From assembly GCA_002506825.1 (NCBI GenBank), contig DAYH01000005.1, positions 1 to 30,128 on the forward strand: DNA of 30,128 nt, read 5' to 3'. Below the pieces are notes generated by a model. That model saw only the letters and a list, made by a program, of their open reading frames with translations, did not search any database and was not told the DNA's origin. This document shows, piece after piece, positions 1 to 8,029 of this stretch. Positions within the stretch are counted from its first letter, which is position 1, and every line of letters begins with the position of its first letter. This stretch comes from Euryarchaeota archaeon UBA103. Its GTDB lineage: Archaea; Thermoplasmatota; Poseidoniia; Poseidoniales; Thalassarchaeaceae. A program made the position numbers and the translations under genes.

Positions 1-1415
1 CCGTGCATAAATCTGGATCTGGACTTCATCACTTCCATCCTATGTTGCTTCTCTGATTTGTCCCCTAGATTCATTCTATCTATGGAATCCAAAATACAAC
101 TTTTTAGCTCTTTAAGAGACTCCTTGGAGCCTGCAGTTCCCCTCCTTGTATTGTAGCATTCAATTCCATCTATGGAGATATCCATTCCAGAATGATTGAT
201 GATCTCACTATAATTCGCCCTCTCACAAATTTTCGACAACATTGAGCTTACCATTTCTAATTCATCTGCATCCCAATCTCCGGTCACTGGTATGTCATAG
301 TGTGCCGCCGGCCATAAGTCCTCTAACTCCCTTGGAACAAGTCCAAGTGGGGAAGTGACCATGATTTGATGTGCCCTATTGCTGGGTATATTCCTAAGGA
401 AGCGATGATGGCTTTGTGAAAGTCGATAGGGCTTGGTCGCCGAACATGGAAGTAAAATTAGTATTTGTTCTTGATGACTTGGGGGGGTATGTGAACCTGA
501 GATTCTTTTTCTCCAATCATTAACTAATGGGTCTTGTCTACTAATTGGGGAATTATACCTCAGTTTTCTTCCACTAGTGTCTACTGCAGTGAGATTGGAA
601 CGCCCCTTGTTCGAGCTAGTAAGTGTGTCATGTCTTCTGAGTCTCTCGACTGACCTTGGGCTTGAGAGACTGGACTTCTCGGTTAGCTCCCTAACAGTTC
701 CCGATCTAATTGCTGATCTCAGAGATGCGATTGAATATCTCCAGTGCTCTAGTTGAGCCTCCATATTTACCTGCTCGCCTAGGGAATGATCTGCATACCT
801 TGGACCGTCTGATGTGAGAAGAAGGCCATTTGCATTTGCTATTCTTGATCTTGAAAGGTCGAACAGATCTACGCCAAGCCATGACAATACTGCACAGTTA
901 TCAGGACCTGCGATACCCGGGGCCCAAATTAGTGAGGAAGGGAACCTTCTCCTAACAACATCTAGTGCCTCCGCTAATTTTCCACCAGAGTTAGATAGCT
1001 GGGGAGCATCAGTTATTGCTATGACTGAAGGCTGAATTTCTGAATCCACCAGTGATATGTCATGATGTAGAGATTGCCATGATAAAGGTAGAAATTCAGT
1101 TCCTGAGCCAAATTCACCAGAATTAGATGTCGCGAGGCTGGAAGGCAGTACCAAGCCTTCCGAACCAGCCCAATCATCCTTGCCATCAAAGGGGAAGCAC
1201 AGGTTTCCTCGAGTACAAAGTTTCAATTTCGCGGGAAGATTGCTCGAATCTCTGTAAAAGATGAAAGGAGCTATTTCCAGATCAATAGGGGGGTCCATTT
1301 CAGATAGGACCAAACCGGGTGCCCAAGAGCTAGGATTTCTCCTATCCCCTAGAGAGAAAAGCCTAGAGAATCGATTTCTAGAGATGACTTCTCTTGAAAG
1401 CGGCCTGCCACTCAT
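1..1415 (-). CDS. arcS: Archaeosine synthase ArcS (TgtA2), partial, C-terminus beyond left edge
   Basis: An open frame of 471 codons runs from an ATG at 1413-1415 on the minus strand off the left edge without a stop; I translated it by hand. ArcS is the archaeal paralogue of tRNA-guanine transglycosylase that modifies preQ0 at tRNA position 15 on the route to archaeosine. The diagnostic ArcS signature PC-X3-KPY-X2-S-X2-H is fully present at residues 323-336 (C324, K328-Y330, S333, H336). The N-terminal 300 residues look like a degenerate TGT barrel (for example the APGIAGPDN stretch near residues 190-200). About 470 residues are visible; the end of the ArcS domain and the expected PUA/OB-type RNA-binding tail lie outside the window. 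It is divergent from the gene at 1476 with a 60-base gap. An upstream ATG near 1428 is out of frame. Because the frame is open to the edge I see no sign of a pseudogene. Confidence 0.88.
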   Translation of the reverse strand, partial: MSGRPLSREVISRNRFSRLFSLGDRRNPSSWAPGLVLSEMDPPIDLEIAPFIFYRDSSNLPAKLKLCTRGNLCFPFDGKDDWAGSEGLVLPSSLATSNSGEFGSGTEFLPLSWQSLHHDISLVDSEIQPSVIAITDAPQLSNSGGKLAEALDVVRRRFPSSLIWAPGIAGPDNCAVLSWLGVDLFDLSRSRIANANGLLLTSDGPRYADHSLGEQVNMEAQLEHWRYSIASLRSAIRSGTVRELTEKSSLSSPRSVERLRRHDTLTSSNKGRSNLTAVDTSGRKLRYNSPISRQDPLVNDWRKRISGSHTPPSHQEQILILLPCSATKPYRLSQSHHRFLRNIPSNRAHQIMVTSPLGLVPRELEDLWPAAHYDIPVTGDWDADELEMVSSMLSKICERANYSEIINHSGMDISIDGIECYNTRRGTAGSKESLKELKSCILDSIDRMNLGDKSEKQHRMEVMKSRSRFMH

Positions 1416-1475
1416 GTGCCTGCGAGTGGAACATTTCGCTTGAAGGATTCTAAGGTATGACTGTTTCCGGCTAAC

Positions 1476-3614
1476 ATGGGCGCGGGCAGAGTTGGGGCGA
1501 TAGTAACCGTTCTGATACTGTTAATTTCGAGTCATGCCGGGGCTAATGATGAAGATGGGGCAGAATTATTTATCGTGGGTGATTCTGATGCCAAAGGTCC
1601 TTTCTGGATACAATTTACCTGTCAGTTGGATTCTTGTCAAGATATGGAGCTAGTTATCCGGGCGGATGGCTCACAATATACAATCACGGACCCCCATCGT
1701 GTAGAATGGAGCGGTTTGATTGGAGGGGCTGTGTCTTGGGAACTCCATGGAAATCCTTCTCTAGATGGTGGTGACTTTGTAATGAGCTCCATCATCAGTA
1801 ACGAATCGGATATAGTTGAAGACACTGATCTTCCCGACTTGGTCCCATCTCCCGGACAGATCGCAGATTGGGATTCAATCTCCGCGGCTTCTACTTGTCA
1901 GCTTAATAGGTGCAATAATGATGAGGTTTTGTTGGAGGGAGCTTCTTTCGTAGGTGCCCTTGATACTTCTGCAGATGATGATGCAATATTTATTGAAGGG
2001 GATGTTGGAGATATCATCAAGATATCAAATATAGAAAGTTCCGACGGTGTGAGTATTGAATATTGGAGTAGGTCTGATTCTAAAATTCTGATTGGCTCTA
2101 TCTCTTCGGATGATTACAATCCAGTTTACTTAGACTATCCGGAAAATGCCGAGCTCTGGATCCGAGTGGTCCATTCGGGAGAGAGCGACTTTTCCCCTTA
2201 CAGATTCGACATAGTCAGGTACGATGATGAATCTGAAGGACCAGAAGGGGAGGAGCTTGGCAATCCATGGCCTTATGCCTATCCATTAATCAGTAATTCT
2301 ACCAATCATGATACCTACAGGGGACACATATCGTCTAACGATCAATCTGGAGATTCATTATTGATTTCATCCGGTGCGAAAATTAAACTTCAGGTTACCT
2401 GCCAGTTCACAGAAGAGGCATCGTTGGAGATACTCCTACACGATTTGTATGGGACGGTTGAACGAATTATCGAGAGTTCTCAAGGGTGTCCGGGTCATGT
2501 CAATACTACTGATTCCACAATAGGCGTAGAGTTCAGGATAAATTCTGAAGAAGTAATGGAGTGGGAGATTGAGGTAACCTTTCCTGGGGAAGGCGATGGG
2601 GCACTTCTTGGGGATGCACCTGATTTGTTATGGCTAGAGACGGGGCCTTCTGAATTCTGGGATGTCCTCGTCCCTAGCAGTACCTCTTATTCTGGTAATT
2701 TAGGAATAGGCGATAGGATAGATATTCATCCATTTGAGATAACAGATTTGAATGGCTCTAGAGTGATGGTTAGATCCGATATTGAGTCGCCGGTTACCTA
2801 TCAGATTCAGTCACTAAATCAAGAGAGTTGGCAAATTATGAATTACACCAACGGTTCCGAGATTAGTATTCCGACGGGCATTCATGCCATAAGAATAGAG
2901 GGGCTTTCTCCTGTAGTTGGAGAAATAGGATATGAGTTTTACATAGTTTATCTGGGAGAGGATATTCCAGATGATGGAGAATATCAGGATCTCTCTCATC
3001 TTTTCACCAATTTCTATGTGCTGATAGGCGGCCTGATGTTACTTCCCCTAGCAGTGGTGTTATGGTGGAATAGATCTGGAGCTTTCAAAAGGGGTGTTTC
3101 TATCTCAGACTTTGAAATCCATGGCCTCCACAAGTTAGATCTTCTCAGAGAGAGATTATCCATCAAGAGTGGTAGTTTAGAGGATGGCTCTGAGTCCATT
3201 GTAAAGGCTCTTGAGATGCTAGGAGATAGTTCTTGGGACGACGTGCTTAGCGATTTGGGAATGCCATCACTGAGGCATATGACTGAACAGATAGAAGTAT
3301 GCGGCTGGATTATCCCAGAAAGTAACTTTCTGGTCATAGGCATCAGAACCTTCGAATATAAGTGGGAATTATCTGCTTTATCAGTTAGCTCACCAGAGGG
3401 TTCAACTGTATCGATTGAGAAAGTTAGTCCGAGTCATATGTTTGAGAAGGGAGAGGTTTTCCTTGATTCAATAGAACCAGAAGCCAAGAAGTTCCTAAGA
3501 TTAGAAATTGGTGGGAGTCCATCTTTGATTGAATTGGAAGTTTCCGGATTGATAGCAGGAGAGCCTTTTGCGGCCGTTCCCAGAGAGGCTATTGTGTTTG
3601 GAAAAAATGACTAG
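1476..3614 (+). CDS. Predicted single-pass membrane protein, large extracellular domain, unknown function
   Basis: I do not recognise the family. The 712-residue product begins with a signal peptide (hydrophobic residues about 6-20, cleavage plausible near AGA-ND). About 480 acidic, beta-rich residues predicted to lie outside follow, then one membrane helix at about 512-530 (FYVLIGGLMLLPLAVVLWW) and a roughly 180-residue tail predicted inside. The outer part contains two similar cysteine pairs, TCQLDSC near residue 49 and TCQLNRC near residue 141, plus a looser third TCQF near residue 308, which suggests repeated disulfide-bearing beta domains. The inner tail has a helical stretch (about 545-600) and then a beta-rich module. 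It is divergent from arcS and convergent with dnaJ, one base apart. No TATA box is obvious in the 60-base upstream gap. The topology suits an envelope sensor or scaffold, but no catalytic motif supports a specific role. Confidence 0.8.
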   Translation: MGAGRVGAIVTVLILLISSHAGANDEDGAELFIVGDSDAKGPFWIQFTCQLDSCQDMELVIRADGSQYTITDPHRVEWSGLIGGAVSWELHGNPSLDGGDFVMSSIISNESDIVEDTDLPDLVPSPGQIADWDSISAASTCQLNRCNNDEVLLEGASFVGALDTSADDDAIFIEGDVGDIIKISNIESSDGVSIEYWSRSDSKILIGSISSDDYNPVYLDYPENAELWIRVVHSGESDFSPYRFDIVRYDDESEGPEGEELGNPWPYAYPLISNSTNHDTYRGHISSNDQSGDSLLISSGAKIKLQVTCQFTEEASLEILLHDLYGTVERIIESSQGCPGHVNTTDSTIGVEFRINSEEVMEWEIEVTFPGEGDGALLGDAPDLLWLETGPSEFWDVLVPSSTSYSGNLGIGDRIDIHPFEITDLNGSRVMVRSDIESPVTYQIQSLNQESWQIMNYTNGSEISIPTGIHAIRIEGLSPVVGEIGYEFYIVYLGEDIPDDGEYQDLSHLFTNFYVLIGGLMLLPLAVVLWWNRSGAFKRGVSISDFEIHGLHKLDLLRERLSIKSGSLEDGSESIVKALEMLGDSSWDDVLSDLGMPSLRHMTEQIEVCGWIIPESNFLVIGIRTFEYKWELSALSVSSPEGSTVSIEKVSPSHMFEKGEVFLDSIEPEAKKFLRLEIGGSPSLIELEVSGLIAGEPFAAVPREAIVFGKND

Positions 3615-3615
3615 T

Positions 3616-4755
3616 TCAATTCCTTCTCTTTGTTGCTTCGTCCCTAATTCTCTCTTCGATACCATCAGGATCGGAACCAAGAATATCAGACATTGAAGAG
3701 ATTCTCTTTTTCTCATTTCTAGAAAGCTTCGTAGGCATATCTAGTTTCAAAACTATCATTACCGATCCCCTTCTCTTACTTCCTTGCATAGGCAAACCTC
3801 TTCCTCTAATTTCAATAGTATCTCCTGGTTGAGATCCTGCGTCTATCTTTATCAGGAGATTCTCACCATCAATATGCGGGATTTCTATTTTGGCACCGAG
3901 AGCTAAATCTGAGAATCCTACTGGGAGTCCCATTAATAGATCCGCAGAGTCACGTTCAAACCAGGGGTGTCTTTGAATTTCAATCTCTATATAGAGGTCC
4001 CCCGTAGTTCCATTATCCTCCTTGGGTGCGCCCCCATAACCCCTCATCCTGAGTCTTACGCCCGAAGAGATGCCAGGGGGGATAGTGAATTTTACTCTCT
4101 TTTCCTGATATGAACGACCTTGTCCTTTACAGGACATACAGGGGTCGGTGACGAGTCTTCCACTGCCGTTACAGGAGGGGCAATCAGAAACCACTCTTTG
4201 GGTGAACGGCCCCATTCTTTCCACTCTCTCAATCCTTCCCCGTCCCTCGCAATTTGGACATATCCTTACACCCGAAGGATCCATTGAACCCCTTCCTTGA
4301 CAATCTTTGCACTGCCTCATTACCTCGATTTCTATCTCTTCCTCAGAGCCATCCATGACAGCTTGAAATGGAACTGAGTGATGATACATCAGATCGTCTC
4401 CTTTGGCCCTCCTTCGACCTCTGGACGAACCGAAAAACTGATTGAAAATGCCATCAAATCCACCTCCAAATAGGTCATCTAAGCTTATGTTAACTCCCTG
4501 AAATCCACCAGGGCCGAATGGGGACGATCCTGGCCCTCCGTGTCCGAATGTGTCATACTTCCTTCTTTCTTCTTGATTAGATAGTATGGCATATGCCTCT
4601 TGGACTTCTTTGAATTTCTTCTCTGCTTTTGGATCATCGGGATTTTTATCTGGATGATACTTTCTCGCGAGTGAGCGGAAAGCGCTTGTAATGTCTCCTT
4701 CAGAAGCATTTCTGCTTACACCAAGGACCTCGTAGTAGTCCCTCTTCTCCGTCAT
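3616..4755 (-). CDS. dnaJ: Chaperone protein DnaJ (Hsp40, class I)
   Basis: DnaJ stimulates the ATPase of DnaK and delivers unfolded clients to it in the cytoplasm. The 379-residue product has the full class I layout. The J domain (about residues 5-70) carries HPD at 34-36. A Gly/Phe-rich linker (about 71-110) follows, then four CxxCxGxG zinc-binding repeats starting at C149, C166, C192 and C206, and the two C-terminal client-binding beta domains. Length is normal for the family and all key residues are present, so it should be functional. No dnaK or grpE lies in the window. The upstream neighbour ends at 4795 on the same strand, 39 bases before this start, and the gap contains a 13-base element (4781-4793) also found in front of that neighbour. 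The gene ends one base from the convergent gene at 1476-3614. Start at 4755 fits the usual DnaJ N-terminus. Confidence 0.97.
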   Translation of the reverse strand: MTEKRDYYEVLGVSRNASEGDITSAFRSLARKYHPDKNPDDPKAEKKFKEVQEAYAILSNQEERRKYDTFGHGGPGSSPFGPGGFQGVNISLDDLFGGGFDGIFNQFFGSSRGRRRAKGDDLMYHHSVPFQAVMDGSEEEIEIEVMRQCKDCQGRGSMDPSGVRICPNCEGRGRIERVERMGPFTQRVVSDCPSCNGSGRLVTDPCMSCKGQGRSYQEKRVKFTIPPGISSGVRLRMRGYGGAPKEDNGTTGDLYIEIEIQRHPWFERDSADLLMGLPVGFSDLALGAKIEIPHIDGENLLIKIDAGSQPGDTIEIRGRGLPMQGSKRRGSVMIVLKLDMPTKLSRNEKKRISSMSDILGSDPDGIEERIRDEATKRRN

Positions 4756-4780
4756 GATGTCAAAGGCTAAAGTAGGGTTG

Positions 4781-4793
4781 ATTTGAATCGTTC
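4781..4793 (-). promoter_or_regulatory. Candidate dnaJ promoter element (GAACGATTCAAAT)
   Basis: Read on the minus strand this is GAACGATTCAAAT. Its AT-rich half is centred about 29 bases before the dnaJ ATG, where an archaeal TATA box would lie for a nearly leaderless transcript, and the purine-rich half could be the BRE. The same element with one change (GAATGATTCAAAT) sits at 5582-5594, about 26 bases before the next gene upstream. The duplication and similar spacing are the evidence; the motif itself is a poor match to a consensus TATA box. Confidence 0.35.
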
Positions 4794-4794
4794 C

Positions 4795-5559
4795 CTATGA
4801 GATCAGGTAATTACCACATGATGTACAGTACTGGGAGTCATTGTTGTTCATTACTCCGCAGTGACTGCATGTTTGTACTGATCTGACATTTCTAGAAGAT
4901 GGTGACGCATCCCACGGACTTTCACTAGGATTAACCTTAGAGCTAGTTTTCTTGGTCTTCTCAAGGTTTTTGATTCTCGCCTTCTCATTCTTCCTCTTCA
5001 TCCTCAGAAGTCTCCTCCTAGCAGAATTATCAAGAGCGGAACTTATGAAATTGGATATTGAAAATTGATTCTTTTGTTCTGTTTTTGATTCTAATTTTTC
5101 TTCATCAACAATCGTTTGGAGACCAGAAACACGTACTTCGGGCTCATACCCTTCATCCACTTCGGACTCTTCCATCTCGGTGTTTATGCCACCGACTTTT
5201 CCAGACATTCTCTTGTTTAATTTTGAGTTGCCCCTCCTACTTGATGAGCTCACCTTGGCCTCTAGCCTTTCCAATGCGCGATCAGATTTCTCATCCCAAA
5301 GTCCCCTATCCTCACTTTTGTAAGTCTTTGACAGTCTCCTTATTGCCTGGGACCTGTGGAACTCATGATCTTCTACCCTATGGAATCTGTAAAGCATCAG
5401 TGCCCCCAAAGAAATAGCTGCTATATGTATGGAAAACTCCAATACGGAGTCCTGAGATATCACCTCTTCGAGTGCTGGCAATCCGAATCTAATCGCAACA
5501 ACACATAGTGTTGGCGCGAATAATAGCGCTAGGGAAATAGCGGGAGATCGATTCGCCAT
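4795..5559 (-). CDS. Membrane protein with C-terminal zinc ribbon, unknown function
   Basis: The 254-residue product has two predicted membrane helices near its N-terminus (about residues 7-28 and 40-58), then a long polar, highly charged and probably disordered region (about 65-220). This includes a basic stretch near 180-205 rich in R and K. It ends with a compact zinc ribbon with CSHCG and CTSCG knuckles (cysteines at about residues 231, 234, 246 and 249). The tail is presumably cytoplasmic. Zinc-ribbon tails of this kind are common in small archaeal membrane proteins and do not define a function. It lies directly upstream of dnaJ on the same strand and may share its regulation, since a matching 13-base element precedes both genes. 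It is divergent from the gene at 5601 with a 41-base gap. I cannot assign a role. Confidence 0.8.
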   Translation of the reverse strand: MANRSPAISLALLFAPTLCVVAIRFGLPALEEVISQDSVLEFSIHIAAISLGALMLYRFHRVEDHEFHRSQAIRRLSKTYKSEDRGLWDEKSDRALERLEAKVSSSSRRGNSKLNKRMSGKVGGINTEMEESEVDEGYEPEVRVSGLQTIVDEEKLESKTEQKNQFSISNFISSALDNSARRRLLRMKRKNEKARIKNLEKTKKTSSKVNPSESPWDASPSSRNVRSVQTCSHCGVMNNNDSQYCTSCGNYLIS

Positions 5560-5581
5560 ATGCTGTCCCTAGAAATTCTCC

Positions 5582-5594
5582 ATTTGAATCATTC
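5582..5594 (-). promoter_or_regulatory. Candidate promoter element matching the one before dnaJ
   Basis: On the minus strand this reads GAATGATTCAAAT, differing by one base from the element at 4781-4793. It is centred about 26 bases before the start codon of the zinc-ribbon membrane protein, inside the 41-base gap to the divergent gene. Position suits a TATA/BRE pair for a leaderless or near-leaderless transcript. Confidence 0.35.
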
Positions 5595-5600
5595 GCGTAG

Positions 5601-6131
5601 ATGAGCGAGTATGAACAAAACTTTCAGTCGCGTCGTACTCGAACAGTCATGATTAGGGAGATCGAGATTTCAACTACCTTGCATCCGTATGAGAATTTAG
5701 ATAAGGTTATTGAATCTGTAAGGTCATTTTTTCCTGATTGGAATCCCGAAATTTCGGATAGAAAAATTGGTTTTCCCTCGGAGAATAGTCCAGAAATAAT
5801 CTATGGAACTTCGTCATCACTAGATAGTTTTCTTGAGGCGCTAAGAAAGCAATCAATCCTTGATACCGCATTGGATGCAATGACCATGGAGGAGGATGAT
5901 CAGATTTGTGATTTCTCAATTTCAAGACTAGCATCCTTGTCCGGCAAGGTATCATTCACCCTTGGGGAAAGAGTTCTTGGAGGAAGTATTGATATTTCCA
6001 TATCTGGCATTAAGCTCATTGAATGGCTGGAGACATCTACTTGGCATGAGGGGAGAAGGGACGTCCCCCGTGAGGCGGGAGACGAGTTGTCAATGCATAG
6101 GGATGGAAGCCCTAGGGAGTGGTTCGATTAG
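5601..6131 (+). CDS. Small RNA-binding protein, COG1325/PF01877-like (probable)
   Basis: The 176-residue product resembles the archaeal family annotated as predicted RNA-binding or exosome-associated protein (COG1325, PF01877). The family pattern is visible as an opening IREIEIS beta strand, a KVIESVRSFFPDW helix, an LRKQSILDTALDAM helix near residues 82-95, and a closing beta pair around GKVSFTLGE (about 114-122). Family members usually begin right at the first strand, so Met17 (base 5649) is a good alternative start; the first 16 residues may be an extension or not translated. The last 30 residues are polar and probably disordered. The gene is divergent from the zinc-ribbon membrane protein and overlaps the convergent peptidase/Nudix fusion by four bases. 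The assignment comes from remembered family patterns, not a search. RNA binding is a family-level prediction. Confidence 0.6.
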   Translation: MSEYEQNFQSRRTRTVMIREIEISTTLHPYENLDKVIESVRSFFPDWNPEISDRKIGFPSENSPEIIYGTSSSLDSFLEALRKQSILDTALDAMTMEEDDQICDFSISRLASLSGKVSFTLGERVLGGSIDISISGIKLIEWLETSTWHEGRRDVPREAGDELSMHRDGSPREWFD

Positions 6132-7114
6132 GAGGGTTTCGGAATAGGGATTCCTCCCCTGTGCCAGCCCTCAATTGTTGGAAGATCTGCAGGTAGCCAT
6201 TCTACATCCAAGAGCTCCTCTTGTGAAAGCCATCGTGAATCATCATGCTCCATTAGAACTATGTCATCGTTGTCGACGATACCACAATCAAAAATATGAA
6301 GATTGACATCTCTATCGTGATATCTATGATTGATTTCGCAAACCTTAGATCCTGGCTCAACTGATATTCCAAGCTCTTCTTCAATCTCCCTAGAGAGTGC
6401 ATCCTTCAGTGACTCTTCCCCTTCCACTTTTCCACCCGGAAACTCCCACCATCCAGCCCATGCATCTCCTTTGGGCCTCATACAAGCTAAAATATGGCCT
6501 TTTGAATTTCTTATCATAGCTCCGACAACTATCATTTTTGGCCTTGTAACCATTAGTCTGATCGATCTTGATACTATCTCAGACTGTCTACTAAGAGGGA
6601 TGTTAATCATTTTTGGAAGATGGATAAAGAGTATTGGGACCGTGGAATGTGGGAATTTTGATAGGGTCCTGAAATATGTCTCATTGCATACATAGGATCC
6701 AGCATTATCACTCCACTCGACATCTGATTCATGTTCAAATTCCTCATCAAAATTATGGATGCTTACAGTGGTTTCTATTCTTTCGGGAGCATTTTCAATA
6801 ATTATACTATTTTTAATCAATCTACCAGAATTATCAGGAAATGTCATTGAAATAAGATTATTTGCATATCTCTCCAGACGTATCTTCTCAGAATTTCTAG
6901 ATAGTCCCAAATGAAGTACTGCATCGAATTTTGTATTTTTGAGAATGTCCAGTGATTCTATCGTTCCTCTTTGATCTACAGATAGAATCTTAGTGATAAT
7001 CTCGATATTCTCTAGTTCTACGTTTGAAATTATATCCACGATTTCTGAGGACTCATTTATGGCTAAATCGGAGAATGGTTCAAAACCGGTTAGTAGAACT
7101 CTCTTGTGCCCCAT
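6128..7114 (-). CDS. Fusion protein: pyroglutamyl peptidase I + MutT-type Nudix hydrolase
   Basis: Residues 1 to about 190 match pyroglutamyl peptidase I (MEROPS C15, Pcp), the cysteine peptidase that removes N-terminal pyroglutamate. The TGFEPF opening is at 9-14 and the catalytic triad appears intact: E81 in RLERYANN, C143 in AGSYVCN and H165 in FIHLP. From about 193 to 320 follows a Nudix hydrolase. Its Nudix box at 228-250 fits GX5EX7REUXEEXGU exactly, preceded by WWEFPGG and followed by a MutT-like WLPAD motif, which points to an (8-oxo-)dGTP or CTP pyrophosphohydrolase type. Both halves look active, and there is no stop or frame change between them. The Nudix domain starts almost directly after the peptidase's last helix, so the linker is short. 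It overlaps the convergent gene ending at 6131 by four bases and the divergent GTG-started gene at 7106 by nine. No clear promoter was seen. Confidence 0.88.
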   Translation of the reverse strand: MGHKRVLLTGFEPFSDLAINESSEIVDIISNVELENIEIITKILSVDQRGTIESLDILKNTKFDAVLHLGLSRNSEKIRLERYANNLISMTFPDNSGRLIKNSIIIENAPERIETTVSIHNFDEEFEHESDVEWSDNAGSYVCNETYFRTLSKFPHSTVPILFIHLPKMINIPLSRQSEIVSRSIRLMVTRPKMIVVGAMIRNSKGHILACMRPKGDAWAGWWEFPGGKVEGEESLKDALSREIEEELGISVEPGSKVCEINHRYHDRDVNLHIFDCGIVDNDDIVLMEHDDSRWLSQEELLDVEWLPADLPTIEGWHRGGIPIPKPS

Positions 7115-7525
7115 GAACTGCGCGAGTGGTTACCAAGAGTTGTCTTTTTGGGTCCATTAGCAGTCACATTCATTCATATCGGCATCTTCCAACGTACAAT
7201 GGAGCACGAATACGTAGTGATTCTTCCTGTGGAGGAAGAGGAAGACGAGGTAACTGCCTTGGGCGTAATTAGGGTGATCTGGAAGGAGTTGAGCGGCGGG
7301 ATTGGACCTTGGGGGGCCCTGAGGCCACTGGTCGCAGTTTTGCTATCCCTCATCCCGTTTCTATTTCTCGGACAACACTTCAATCGACAGCATAGTAAGT
7401 CAATTGGTTGGTTCGTAATACAATTCCCACTGATATTGTCGATTTTTCTCTGGCCAGTCCTATTTATCTGGTCAGTGTTTGATGCTTGGTGGGTCTCCAG
7501 TGGTATTGTCGCTGGGACCAGATAA
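7106..7525 (+). CDS. Small three-helix membrane protein, unknown function
   Basis: I do not recognise this 139-residue protein. Three membrane segments can be seen: about residues 10-28, 72-90 and 100-125, the last rich in Trp and Phe (FLWPVLFIWSVFDAWW). An acidic loop with a run of glutamates lies near residue 43. The listed start is a GTG at 7106 that overlaps the start of the divergent peptidase/Nudix gene by nine bases; a later start such as ATG at 7199 would lose the first helix. Its stop directly abuts the stop of the convergent gene at 7526. The gene is probably real because of the clean membrane pattern and because nothing else occupies the interval. Confidence 0.65.
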   Translation: MPHELREWLPRVVFLGPLAVTFIHIGIFQRTMEHEYVVILPVEEEEDEVTALGVIRVIWKELSGGIGPWGALRPLVAVLLSLIPFLFLGQHFNRQHSKSIGWFVIQFPLILSIFLWPVLFIWSVFDAWWVSSGIVAGTR

Positions 7526-8017
7526 TCAGAAATTCTCAGGCAGTTGCAGTGGACTGAAAAGATGTCCTGGACTAGTTGATTTGGTTAACTGTGATCTGAT
7601 TATGTGCTCCCAGTCCCTGAGAACAGCCAGTGCTGGGACAAAAGGCAACTCAGTCTCATTCAGTATTGTACGAATTATGGTATCTAAGATATCCATTCTA
7701 TCTTGATCTACAGATTCCAATATTCTTTCCAGGGGGAATGAGTCCATTACAGGTATTTCATCTGAGGATTCTACAGCCCTAGGAGATAGTAGCTCTTGAG
7801 GTAGTTCCTCATTACTAATTAATGCGGTTTCTTCAAGTTTTTTCATCAATATCCGAATATATTTTGAAACTACTAATGAGACTTCGATTACTGGTTGTCC
7901 GTATTGATTGATGAAGTTGACCATGTTCTCTTGGAGGAACAGAAGCTTGTCCTCGACAGGAGAAGAAGGGCTTGGAATTTGTCCATCTTTTTCATCCATA
8001 ACTATTCCCATGGGCAT
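7526..8017 (-). CDS. Hypothetical protein, probably starting at 7999
   Basis: I cannot assign a family to this 163-residue acidic, largely helical protein. It has no signal peptide or membrane helix, so it should be cytoplasmic. The open frame allows ATG starts at 8017, 8011 and 7999. An AT-rich box, ATTTTAAAG at 8019-8027, is centred about 24 bases before the third ATG. This is the normal archaeal TATA-to-start distance, so a leaderless transcript starting at Met7 (MDEKDG) is the best guess, and the first six codons may be untranslated. It lies 12 bases downstream of the giant TSP3 protein on the same strand, but the box at its start suggests its own promoter. Its stop abuts the convergent membrane-protein gene. 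Confidence 0.65.
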   Translation of the reverse strand: MPMGIVMDEKDGQIPSPSSPVEDKLLFLQENMVNFINQYGQPVIEVSLVVSKYIRILMKKLEETALISNEELPQELLSPRAVESSDEIPVMDSFPLERILESVDQDRMDILDTIIRTILNETELPFVPALAVLRDWEHIIRSQLTKSTSPGHLFSPLQLPENF

Positions 8018-8018
8018 T

Positions 8019-8027
8019 CTTTAAAAT
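8019..8027 (-). promoter_or_regulatory. Candidate TATA box for the gene at 7526-8017
   Basis: On the minus strand the sequence is ATTTTAAAG, centred near 8023. An ATG at 7999 lies about 24 bases downstream, which fits a leaderless archaeal transcript. The box sits in the 12-base gap just after the stop of the giant protein gene. Confidence 0.4.
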
Positions 8028-8029
8028 TA

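Noticed and set aside
1..1415. Possible gene desert or decayed gene at the left end
   Set aside because: Hand translation of the minus strand gives one open frame of 471 codons to the edge, so this is an intact gene cut by the window.
814..1443. Short plus-strand open frames within the first 1.4 kb
   Set aside because: They lie opposite the arcS frame, which carries the full PC-X3-KPY-X2-S-X2-H signature; the plus-strand frames show no recognisable protein features.
3614..3616. Intrinsic terminator between the convergent genes
   Set aside because: There is only one base between the stops and no clear T-run beyond what coding sequence explains.
5962..6147. Plus-strand open frame of 61 codons overlapping the end of the RNA-binding gene
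   Set aside because: It is entirely within or overlapping better supported genes in another frame and has no features of its own.
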